From Chinchilla lanigera (lineage: Eukaryota > Chordata > Mammalia > Rodentia > Chinchillidae): a stretch of DNA of 64,000 bases. Both the position numbers and the translations under genes were made by a program. The notes under the pieces were generated by a model. It saw only the letters and a list, made by a program, of their open reading frames with translations. It ran no database searches and was not told where the DNA came from. The stretch covers positions 13,026,957 to 13,090,956 of the forward strand of contig NW_004955466.1 in NCBI RefSeq assembly GCF_000276665.1, written 5' to 3'. Position 1 is the first letter of the stretch; each line of letters opens with the position of its first letter. Below are positions 39,801 through 51,800 of this stretch, piece by piece.

Positions 39801-42800
39801 GTTGCCAACAATTTGTCTTAAAAGAGGGAGAAAAACATTTTAAAATTGTAGGATGAAGCCAATATTTTTGCTTAGAGAAAGTTCTAACGGAATGAGTGAA
39901 GGAGATAGCCAAAAACAGATGGAGATGTGTGGGATTTAAGGAAGTATTCGTTTGTAATTCTGGTGTCCAGAACTGCTTAATATTAACAGCTAATTTTCAA
40001 GTGTTGTAAGAAATTCCCATGAGGGTAACATTTAGACTATGTTAGGTGTGCAACAAAAAGGAACAAGTTAGGGAAAGCTTTCTAACTGCTATTAGTATGC
40101 AAATTCATAAAATATAAGGTAGTGGTAAAGGAACAAAGGGGTTCAAAATTAGAGGTAACCTGGAGTAAGACATCAGACATTAGAATTATGAGGTATGGTC
40201 AAAAAATACAGTAAAGGTTTAAAGTTTTATTACAGTAAGACACATTGCCGTTAATCCCCCTCAAAATACTCCTCACTTCAAACACACTTATTCTATGACT
40301 CTTGCTACTTTCTGAAGCAGCTCTGAAAGTCTTTCATGAGTGTCTTTTGTTGTACTGTCATAGCTGCTCTGATTTTCTGAACTGATTCAAAACTTTATCT
40401 TTTTCAGTCATTTTGACTTAGAGGAAGAACCAAAAGTTGGGTCCTGCCACTTGTGATGAACAAAATGGGTGAGGACGCATCATAGTGGCCTTATGAGCCT
40501 GCCGTTGGGTGCCACTTAGCAGCGGTATTCACTGTGTTTTAGATCACATTGTGTAAAGACATGAAAGAGGACTTCTAGAACTGCTTCAGAAAGTGGCAAG
40601 AGTGATGGGATAAGTGTGCTTGAAGTGAAAAGAACTATTTTGAGGGAGATGAATGTCTGTGTGACCTTTGCTGCAATAAATTTTTAAAAATTTAAATCAT
40701 CACCATATATTTTGATCATACCCTGTATATTCAGAAATGTTGAATGTAACAAAAATAGAGATTTAGGGAAAGGTGGACTCATTTCTGGCCACTAGCCATG
40801 TTTGCATTCTCCTCTCATGAAGTGGTTAAGATTGAAAACCAGCTTCGCATTTAATGTATATTGCCTGTGATTCATCTGAGCGCTGATCTTAGGAGAGAGG
40901 TTGCCCTGAGTCTTTGCCACTGTCTCTGAATTTCCAACAGTGTTACCTTCAGTGGTGACCTATCCTTCCTTGTCTCTTGCTTCCTCTTCAGTAAAACTGG
41001 CATAAAGACAATACCTCCCTCATATGATAGACTCAAGGAAGAATAGGTTGCCTACATAGTGTCTGACACATAGTAAGCTATGTAAGTGCTGGGTATTCAT
41101 TTGACTTCTGTTATAATTAATACATTTATATAATTTTATATATTTTCCAACTTGTTTTTCTAGAAAAATAGAGTTGACACAGAGTTGACACAAAGAATAA
41201 TCCATGTTAGAGGCTCATACGGGATCTGAGTATCCTCTGGAAGATTGTATGTCTTAGGACAGTGTCCACTAGGTGGCATCTCATTGTAGGGGGGGATACC
41301 GCCTCCCCCTCGCACCGTTAAGAGCATCTCATTCATCTCTTTCTGGTCTGTGCCTTTGCAAAATTACAGACTCTTCAACAACCACACAAAATAGAAGAGT
41401 TGTTCACATACATGAGTGTCACACAAGGCCTAGGACTGTACAAGGGGAGCTGTACCCCCATAGCGTGGTAACACTTAGTGCACGTACAAGACACTCTCAC
41501 GTACTTTAGCCTGTTTGACTTCCTCAGTACTGCAGCATGTGATATAAAGAAGCTTTCACCCCTTTGTTTTTTTTTTTTTTTATTTTAAAAATAAAAGGAA
41601 GAAAACATTAACAGACAGACAACCTTTATTTTGACTACAGTATCTGGATCTACTGTTAATCTGTTTGCATTATTAAAACATTTCCAAAGTGTAAAGTTTA
41701 TTCTCTGTGCACTAGTCTTCATTTTCTAAAATGGTCTCTATTTTGTAACCAGTGTTAAGCTTACAACAGACAGGCTCTTGTGGGACCTTGGACGAGGGGC
41801 TTGATTCTGCTTGTTTTGGAAATTTGCCCTAGTTCGGGGAGAATAGAATGATCTGGCACCTTCTATTTCATTTTATAGGTTCAAATACCACTGAATATCA
41901 CTGTGGGTTTTGGCTTGTTAAATACGTTGGTAACAGTAGGATTTTGCTAATTTTAATGCTCCTTTTTAAGAGGAAAGCAGGGTTCAGCATTTATACTACC
42001 ACTATAGCTGTTTTATTAACATGTTAAATTATAACCAAGGGCTGTTCTAAAAGCTGATCAGATTTCCTAACCCTTTTTAAATGGTGGAAGTGTAATCTAG
42101 TCCAACTTCAAAGCCGCTGCCGCAGCCCGTGTCCCATCCTCCGGCAGTCCCCTCTCCCCTGACATTTTCACAATGATCTGAGCTGAGCCCTCAGCCACTC
42201 AGCCTTTGAGGTGCTCTGAAGGCAGCAGTTGCTTTGCCCTTGTTGTGACTTCTTGAGAAAAAGACTTGAAATTACTTTTGTTCTATCACATCCAAATAGA
42301 CCAGCCTAGAAAGATTTGCTTAAAGACAGTGTTGGCTTTTTGTTTTGCTTTTTTCTAGGTAAAGTGTAGTGCTAAAATTTATTTGGTCTTCATGAGACAG
42401 GGTCTCGCTATGCAGTTCAGGCTGACCTTGAGCTCACTTTGTAGCCCAGGCTGGTAGTGCTAAAATTTAAAAATCTTGCCTTGAAGCCACTCTCCGAAGG
42501 ACTGGGGTTCTATTTTTTTTTTCTTTTTTTGCGGTACCAGGGATCGAACTCACAACCTTGCGCTTGCCAGGCAGGCACTTATGCCACTGAGCTGTATCCC
42601 CAGCCCATAGGACTAGCGTTCTAATACCAGTCTACTGAGCTGTATGAAATGAGATGCTAGAACAGGTAGGAACTGTCATCGGGAGCAGCTGTGAGCAGGT
42701 GGTACTTCTTCCATCAGGGAACAGGGGGGATACACATTGGTCTAAGGTATCCCTGGAGTGGGAAGCTTGAGAATAACTGCACTTTTCCTTTTCAGGCCCG

Positions 42801-45800
42801 TATGATCACACAGGAGTGCAGAAATCTTAGCCACAGTGCCGTTTTTGGTGGTCTCTGCTCAGTGCCTCAGAGCCCACAGCAGAGTGATGGGTTTTGGAGG
42901 CTCGTGTTCAGGCTGGCCCAGATCTCTATCTGCAGAACCCTGGGTGGGGGTGTGGCCCCTAACCATCCTTGTTTATAGATGCAAGACTAGCTAGGGTGAT
43001 TTAGGAATGGGTGTCTGAATTTCTTAGGTTTCAGTTCCTTTTTTTTTTCTTGTAAAAATAAAAGGTGGAAAACATTAACAGACAGACAACATTTTACAAA
43101 ATAGCAAAAGAACAGTACAGACAATACAGAGTTACAAACAAAGTGGTAGGAAATTAACAATGCTTGTTGTATTACATACTGAAATCTTCAAAGTGGTTTC
43201 TCATGAATACAGATAGAGACATGCAATACTGATCAATCAAAGACTCATTGACAGTTTCTTTCATCTTAGGCACGCTGCATTTTCTACCCAAACTCCTGAG
43301 CTGTTAACAGCATGAGGGCTGGGGCTGGGACTCGTGTGTGTTCATTTTATTACCTTCCATGCCATGCCGGGCATTATTTTGCCTCCTTCTCGGAAGTAGT
43401 AACCTGGTTTTGACCACATCAAATGAAACCCTACTTCAGAGTTTTTACTGAGTGCCAGAGCCTGAATGAGCTAACTGAAAAAGTCTGTTTAACCGTTGGC
43501 TGTGTCCTGTGGTCAGTTTTGGAGCCAGTTTCCTTCTTTTGTGAATTCCATCTAGAGGGAGCCCAGCAATGCTGTCCTCCGTATGGTGTAGGTAGGACCT
43601 GGTCATTGTTCTTGCCCTACTCAATATTACTGTATCCCTAAAAGGAGGCAAATTTATACTGTAGTGTGGCTAAGTTCCCACTTAAATTCCCCTTTCTTCA
43701 CAGTTCAGAAAATATCCCCTTGTTCTACCTAGTGGAGAGTTTAGAACTCTGGAAATTGGATTGCAAAAACCATCCTAGTAACCATCCAAGTAAAAGGACC
43801 AGTGATTTAAAACTAATGTTTAAAAATAAACACATCCTACTTAGTGTCTTTCATGGTTTGCGCGGCTGTCACCTAGATGCTCTGAAGGTCGGACGTGCTA
43901 CCCTGTGTGGGCCTCTAGCAGTGATCACTTTTTCTTTTTCATTTTTAGGACCAGGAAGAAAACAAGGGAGCTACAAGTTGGCCTGAATTCTACATCGATC
44001 AGCTCAATTCCATGGCTGCTGTAGGTATACTTTATGTGCTATGACACACAGTTAAAAATCTAGCACAAAGTACACAGTTGCACAATAAATTCAGTTGAGT
44101 AAGACCTAGCAAATACCTTTCCAGATTCCATTCCACACCCTCAGTGTTGGAGGGAAGTAAGGGGACAGAAGTGTTATTTGGCAAAGTGATCTTTCTAATA
44201 TATTTTAAAATAAAATCTGTACACACTAAAATATAATGACTTTAATGTTATAGGAGGAAACATAATCTGAAATCTGGCCTGCATTCAACCTGCAAATGCT
44301 CTAAGTTACCACATGGAGCTTTGCAATACTATTCTAAAAGTTGATATTTAAAAATAGTGTGGTTATTATTCCTTCATTATACTCCTCTTGTTCTCTTTCT
44401 TACTAAGAACTGGTTCCTTCTATCTTGATTTTGCAGGGACCGGGGTACCCTTTTCTTATCAGATAAGTAAGGAGTCCGTGGAGTAAGTGGTTTAATGAAA
44501 AAGCATAATAATAATAGTGCTGAGATGTCCTCAGAGAGCCTTGGTACATAGATTTTTGGTCTTGTTTTTACTTAAAATGCATTCTCAGTATTTACAGTAT
44601 GAAGTCTGATCACATTGTGTCTCTGCTGTGATATCAGCATTCCAGGATGTGTGAGGGATGTCTACTAACCATAGCCGAAATTCACAGCAGAAGATGAGTT
44701 GTTAACCTTTAGTCCTTGGTAACTTAAATGCTGTTACTGTTGATCAAAGCTGAAGGCTGTCCAGGGTTTGCCGCTGTGGGCACACTTATGATTATGATTC
44801 TAAGAGTTAATCTGTTGTATTCAACTTTGTGTTTATAATGTCCAAGTAGATATCTTCTGTGATATTATCTTCACGATTTTTTTGGTGTTTATTTTCCCGG
44901 AGTCCTTGTGGAGAATGAATTTCTTATCACTTAAAACTTTTTAAATTATCTAATATTTGCTGCTACTACAAAAGTCAAAAAGGTTTTAGAATATATGGAT
45001 CAGTCACACTTTTGCTAAATTTTGAGAGGCCTTGATTTTTAGTAACTTCTTTAATAGCATCTTTTCTAAACATGCTTCTGTTATACAGTGATAGTCCAGT
45101 AAATGTGGATAGGACTGTATAAAATTATAGGACAAGTAACATAAACTTTGCTTTAAGAGTTTCTAGTCTTGCTGGGAGTGGTGGCGCATGCCTGTAATCC
45201 CAGCACTCGGGAGGTTTAGGCAGGAGGATCACTGCAAGTTCAAAGGCAGCCTGGGCTACAAAGTAAGTTCGAGCCCAGCCTGAACTGTATAGTGAGACCC
45301 TGTCTCAAAAGGACAAAAAGAGTTTCTAGTCTTACACATAGATGAAAGAACAGAAAATGACCATCAAATCCTTCTTACTCAATGCATTGTGTAAAATGCC
45401 AAAGATGAGAAAATGGTAAACTCAGCATTTGCATGAATATATTAACAGAATATGAGACTTGTGGTGACTACAAGGGATTTTTTGTGCATCCACTCAAGCA
45501 ATAATGACTTGGAGCTATTTAACATTTCTTGCATGGTAAGGCTATTTTGTGAATTCTTGTTCCCATTAGGAAAAAAGAACTGTCAAGCAGGCTGTCTCTC
45601 TCTGTAATTAAGTCAGCATTATTTGATGTCTAACAAGAGAAATTCCTTTTTTGTTAATGAATTCTTTGCTATAAATGGAGTACTGCATATTATAGACTTT
45701 TCTGTCTTCCAATATTGGGGCAGCTCTGTTTATTTGACCCATAGTGTCCTGATACCTGCCTGGTGTGGAGTAGCCCTGGCTCACCCTGAGGCCCATAATC

Positions 45801-48800
45801 GTTGATGTGCCAGGCCCTTCTTCTGAGCCTTCCTTCTCCTTCTTACACATCCTTGGGCAACTGTTTGCTATATTCTTAAGTGGTCTGCATTTTAATTATC
45901 TTTGGGTCCTAATCTGACGTCCTTTCCCAGGACAGCAGAGGCTATTAAATTAAATGTGTGACTTTGCTATCCCTTATGTGTCAAGCACTTAAGAGAACTT
46001 CCAGGTGTTCCTTTTAGGGCTGAGCCAGCATTTTTCCTAGGTCAAAAATAAAGGGCATAAACTGGCTGTAAGCTAATGAGGCCTAAAAACTTTTGCTATC
46101 TAAAAGAACAAGTAGACCTCAGAAGACCAGAAACCCTATGCCATATTTTCTCTTTTTCTTGCAATATCGGCTGCCACAACTGTCTTCCTTAGTTCTGGCT
46201 AATCTCTCTCACGTCTGTGCTTGAGCATAGTGTGCACACGCATGCGTTATCCCGGGGGCTTGGCAAGGCACATAATTCCTCCAAATGTCTTTGGGTCCCA
46301 GCCTCTAGAGTCCTTGGCTTTCTGCATGGGGACCTGTTGAAGAGGCAGTTGTCACATTGTCATCATGTATCCTCTGTAGCATCACTGGCAACTACTATGA
46401 CTGAGTGTGCCTCATGTGACTGGCAGTGTGCCAGACATTGTACATGTTGTTTTAAGTCCTTGACAGCACCCTGTGCTGCCAGTGCTATTTACAGTTTGAA
46501 AATCATAGACTCAGATGACGGTTACCTTGTCTAAAGCCACCTAATTAAGAAGCAACCACCAGTATGAGCCCAAAGGCCCTTTCCCTCCTGCCTCTCACTA
46601 ACTGGATCCTTAAAGCCCTTTGCCACATGAAAGAGGCCTGGAGAGCTTACTTATGCCCTCCATCCCCACCCCCACACTGTCAGGCTCCCACACTCTTTCT
46701 AGGGATGGGGTCAGGTGTCTGGTTTTTGAAACCAGACTTTTGAAAGCCTCAAGACTTTGATAAACTATCCAGGCTGAGAACTGCCATACTTACTGCTCTG
46801 TGAAACCAGCTGTTTGTGAAACAAGTTCAGTTACTGAAGCCTTACAACAAAAGTGCTTTGTTCTTTAAGGACCCCTGAGTGATCTGTTGGCTTTTAAAGC
46901 GTGAAAAGTGGTACAGTAAAGGCGTGCGGATAAACAGGTTCTGAAGGGCTTGAATTTTGCTTGTCTTCAGGTTTCAGGCTTCCTCAAGGTGGAGGATAGA
47001 GAAGTTGACTGTTTGGTGAGCTGGCTCATCACATCCGCACCAAGGAAGTGTTGAAACTGGAGCTCAGTTTCAGACTGAGGTGCCACCTTCACACATTTCT
47101 CAGCCCATTCGGCATATGCCTTTGTGGCTTTGCCTAGGAGGTCCTCTACTGGTGCACGCTTTGTCCTTGCCCAGTTCTCCTGTGAGTAGGTGTTGAGGGA
47201 GTGTCCGAGCTGCCCTCACAAGGCCAGTGCTGCCTATCAGAGGGGCACACTGTTTGGTATGGAGCTTGTCTTAGAAATGTAGGCATGTTGCCTTTGTGAA
47301 GTTTCAAATTAAACCTTTCTAAATGTGAAACATAAAAACCTGAGACTTCATAAAAAATATTTTATTTTGAGAAGTTGCATTACAATGTCATGTTCATCTA
47401 TATACCTATACTTTTCTTAACCAAATAAATACAGTCTTAGATCTAAATATAATTGTATCATATTCACAAGAGGTCTGGTCTACGTTTTGAGAGAAAGATA
47501 ATCTTCCTTATTTAGGGAAGGAAAGTTCTAATTTAATTTTATGTGATGTTTTACAACTCTCCCCAAGTCTACAACGCAAAGACTTAATGTAGTCTATCTT
47601 TACTCAACTGTCCTATCCTTTCCAGAATTGCTAAAAAGATACCCCATACATTTTAATTTTGTATTAGTGACCCACAATAAAATGGGTACTCTTTAATTTG
47701 GGGATACTTTTGTGAGATAAAGTTTAGGAGCAAGGAGTAATATTCATGAAAGATTTGATTCTGAGCAGCAGATTCAAAGTGATTGCTTATGAGTCCAAAT
47801 GAGTTCAGCTGTGCCACTGAAGATTAAACGTCCTTGGCTGGATTTGTGCTGAATTTCCCAGGGCATGGGTGTCACAGGGCGCTGAGGTCTTCATTGGCTA
47901 TTTCTGCTCACAGCTTCTTCCCCCACTGTCCTCTGGTGACAGCTGTCCAGCTGCATCACCAGCAAAAGGACAGGTTTAGCAGAAATAGTAACAAGTTAAA
48001 CAAAACAAAACCTCTCCTGGCTTTAATTTCATTTACCAAAAGTGACACTGATGTATTCATATGCCTGAGGCTTTGCCCCTCTCAAATTTAGGCTTTAACA
48101 TTTAGTTACTTAATGTTGATGCTATTGATTTAAAAACTAAAGTCACCCTTGATGGTGACAGAAAGAGAGAGACTGGATCATTGAGACCCATGCATCAGTT
48201 CAGCTTTTCCTTTTTAATGCTGTCACCTCAGTGTCAAGCATTTTATCAGAAATTGTTAACAGGTGGGTTAGGAATGTGGCTCTGTGGTAGAGTTTATGCC
48301 TTGCATGCACAAGGCCTTGGGTTCTATCCCCAGCACCACAAAAAAGAAAAAAAAAAATGGTAATAGGTTAAAGAATTGAGACTGGACAAGCGTGCATTCA
48401 GAGTAGAATGAAGGAAAGAGACTGGTAACTCCAAAGTTGGAGACTCGTGGGACCTAAGCCTGGGGATGCTTTAGTACAGTGAGGTAGTCACCAAGAGACA
48501 TGAAGTGGAAAAGACTGTAACCCTTACTAGCATTAGCGTTCATGACTTCATCATGAATATCAACTGAGTCTTGCTTCTACAGAGTTAGCATTGCCTGCAA
48601 ACTTTTTAGACATGCAGCATCTCAGGCCTCACCCTGACCTGCCAAATTAGGGCCCACATCTTAACAAGAACCCGGGTGATTTCCATCTCCACATTACATT
48701 CTGGGAAGCATTGCTGTAACAGATCCCTGGGCAGTTTTAAAAACACATTCTCACAAATGCTCTATGTCCTGGTTTCTAAATGATGTTGAATCATTTGAAA

Positions 48801-51800
48801 AAGGTAAAACACTGACTCTGGAAGAAGTGTCCATCTTAATAACAGGTCCAGTTTAATTATTCCTTTAAAAAATTAATTTGATATAATGAGATCCCTTAGA
48901 TCTCAGTAACACTTTTCAGCTGATAAATGGGAAAACTGCTGTCCACTTCCTCTATTTGATAGTGTAATAGCTTTAACTTTAACTGATAAAATATTGCACT
49001 CAACTACAGGCCCTATCTTCTGTCAAATATAAGTAGTAATATCCACATCAGCATGTAGTTATAGAACAGTTATAGATAAAAAAAGGAATAATTATAGAGA
49101 GACTCAGTTAATCTTTGCTAAGATTTGTAGACATTCTAACTTACAATAGAGTCTAAATAAATTATGGAATTGGTGGTCATATTGCTCGACATTTTGATTA
49201 GTAGTATCTTTGCTAAGATTTGTAGACATTCTAACTTACAGTAGAGACTAAATAAATTATGGAATTGGTGGTCATGTTGCTCCACATTTTGATTAGTAGT
49301 TAATTTTAATCATAGCTTTATTGGTTATTTCTATTAAAATGATAATAGCATGTAATCTGTGGGTTTGCTTCACTTGGACAATGATTAAAGGGTAGAATGT
49401 GAAGAAATAATTTCTTTTTTTTTTTTTTTTTGGTACCGAGGATTGAACTCAGGACCTTGCACTTGCCAGGCAGGTGCTTGCGCCGCTGAGCTATATCCCC
49501 AGCCGAAATAATTTCTGTTTTCTTTGTATAGAGAAAATCTCTGCTGGCTTTAGAAAAAGAAGAAGAAGAAGAGAGAAGTAAAACTATAGAGAGTTTAAAG
49601 ACAGCACTGAGGACAAAACCAATGAGGTACTCTTTCCCTGGGGTACCCATTCCTCTCTCCTCTCTCCTCTCTCCTTTTACACTCCCTCCTGCTTTTCTGC
49701 AGTGGTTGAACCTTCCAGAAAGCATAAAATGTAAAGCATGCAACTGAACCATGGTTGAAATACTTTAATCATTGAGCATTTAAAAAGTTGATTTTCTTCA
49801 AGTAACAGCAGGCAGTAACCAAGATAGTCAGATAGAAAGGGCAGAGAGTAACAATAGTGGCAGGAATGTGGGAAGATTTAGAACCTCATTCATTGCTCTT
49901 GGGAAAGTAAAATGTTGCAGCCACTTTGGAAAAGTTAGGCAATTCCTTGGAGTATTAAGCATAGCATTACCATAGAAATGAACAGTTCTGCTGCTAGATG
50001 TTTACCAAAGGAAGTGAAGACATGTTCCCCAAAAACATGCACCAGTGTTCATAGTAGCATTGTTCAAAATAGCCCCAAAGTAGAAACAAACCAATCATAT
50101 GTTCATCAGTTGATAAATGGATAAATGAAATGTCATATACCACACAATGGAATATTTTTGGCCATAATAAAAGAATGTACTGATACATATCACAACATGG
50201 AATAACCTTGAAAATGTCCTGCAAAGTAAAACCAGTCACAGATGACCAAATATTATATGATTATATGAAATGTGTGTAGGAGCCCAGTTCATGGAGACAG
50301 AAAGTAGATGAGTGGCTGCCAGAGGTGAGGAAAAGGGAATAGGAAAGTGGTCTTTAGGGATGATGAAAATGTTCTAAAATTAGATAATATTGATGGTTGC
50401 ACAACTTTGTATTTTAAAAACACTGAATTGTATACTTTAAAAGGGAATGATATAGGAATTTGATGACAATAAAACCATTATTAAGAGTAAAAGATGGGCA
50501 GTCCTTATGGCAATAGTGATTCGTGCCTGTCTGGTAATCACCTTGCAGCAGGTGCTTCCCCCATCTTCAGTTTTCCTTAAGCCTTTAGGGTTTGGTGAGA
50601 TGTTAGGAATCTACCAATACATTTCATCAGCACAGGCACTGTGAATGAAGCCGACTGGTTTAACCAGCTTGGCAGTGTCTGGATCACGTGGGTGAATGGA
50701 TGCCTCAGAAATAACAATTGCCTTTCTTCATTTGATAATAAAATGTAAACTAAGAAGATTCATCACTGTACAGTTTTATGATAGACTGCCGTAACTATAT
50801 CAGTGTTTTTTTCATTGTGTTCAGCATTCTCATGTTAATGAGTATAAAAGGCTAATTTGGAAGCTCCTCAAGGAGTCAGATGAACAGGTTATGTGGTCTC
50901 TAGACTTCAGAGGCTTTGACATGCATATGAACTACTCATTGTTAGACTTTATAGTAAATGTTATAAATACTGACAAAATTAACTTGCAGTAATAAAATAC
51001 TATTTTATTTTTTGTGTTGGGCTTCTTTGTAGTGTACCATATGATGGAAGAGCTTTGCTACCAAACCTTAGGGAATATAGATAATCATTTGTCTGACAAA
51101 TTATCCTGGAGTTGAAGGATGCTCTTTGATTGATAAGGTGCTGGGGTCAGTGGTTGGCACACGAAGTGCCTGGGAACTGGATGCTGTAATAACTGATCAG
51201 CAGATAGTTTTAACTCTTTGGGAACTAAGTTTTCATCTACCTGCCTCCACCTCCACCTCCACCTCTCACCCCCAACAAAGCTTTCCTACTAAGGACTGTT
51301 GCAAACCCCGGAGGGACTTAAGTCTGACGCACTTCTCTTCACACCAGGTTTGTCACCAGGTTTATTGACTTGGACGGCCTGTCATGCATTCTCAATTTTC
51401 TGAAGACCATGGACTATGAGACCTCGGAGTCTCGAATACATACCTCTCTCATTGGATGTATAAAGGCGCTAATGAATAACTCTCAGGGCCGGGCTCATGT
51501 CCTGGCTCATTCTGAGAGTATTAATGTAATTGCTCAGAGTCTGAGCACTGAGAACATTAAAACAAAAGTGGCCGTGCTGGAAATCTTGGGCGCCGTGTGC
51601 CTGGTTCCCGGGGGCCACAAGAAGGTTCTACAGGCCATGCTGCACTATCAGAAGTATGCCAGCGAAAGGACGCGCTTCCAGGTGGGTGTACCCTGGCTTC
51701 GTCCACACCCATGTGTAACTCTTCAAAAGTCTTCACGAACAGGTGCCCTCTCTGCCCACTAATGGAGACATTACTTGAGATTTCTCTCAGCAGTGATTAC

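Larger units (their letters stand above)
20258..43948 (+). other. DAAM1: DAAM1 intron 3 (23.7 kb)
   Basis: Bounded by GTAAGC at 20258 and TTTTAG at 43948. SINEs are fewer than in intron 2. It holds an ID (24670-24757), TG/CA tracts, old L1 (28500-28990, 37850-38400), MIR (27340-27510, 38410-38650, 40950-41105), and the mariner-derived palindrome (40190-40724). Near its 3' end there are two SINEs at 42382-42608. Long stretches such as 20400-24660, 29050-33970 and 36330-37850 show no gene I can support. The longest ORFs (22075-22377 plus, 24046-24357 minus) are unrecognised. Confidence 0.93.
44021..49531 (+). other. DAAM1: DAAM1 intron 4 (5.5 kb)
   Basis: Bounded by GTAGGT and TATAG. It contains a GATA-site palindrome (44455-44467), a B1 (45171-45317), an antisense MIR (46395-46580), an older ID (48264-48357), a MER5A relic (48575-48720), the 95-bp tandem duplication (49111-49300), and an ID insertion (49416-49504) immediately before exon 5. 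The section 46600-48180 shows nothing I can name. Confidence 0.93.

Noticed and set aside
51682..51762. Extension of the exon 6 ORF past the donor
   Set aside because: The peptide after RFQ has no DAAM1 similarity and exon 7 continues the protein exactly.
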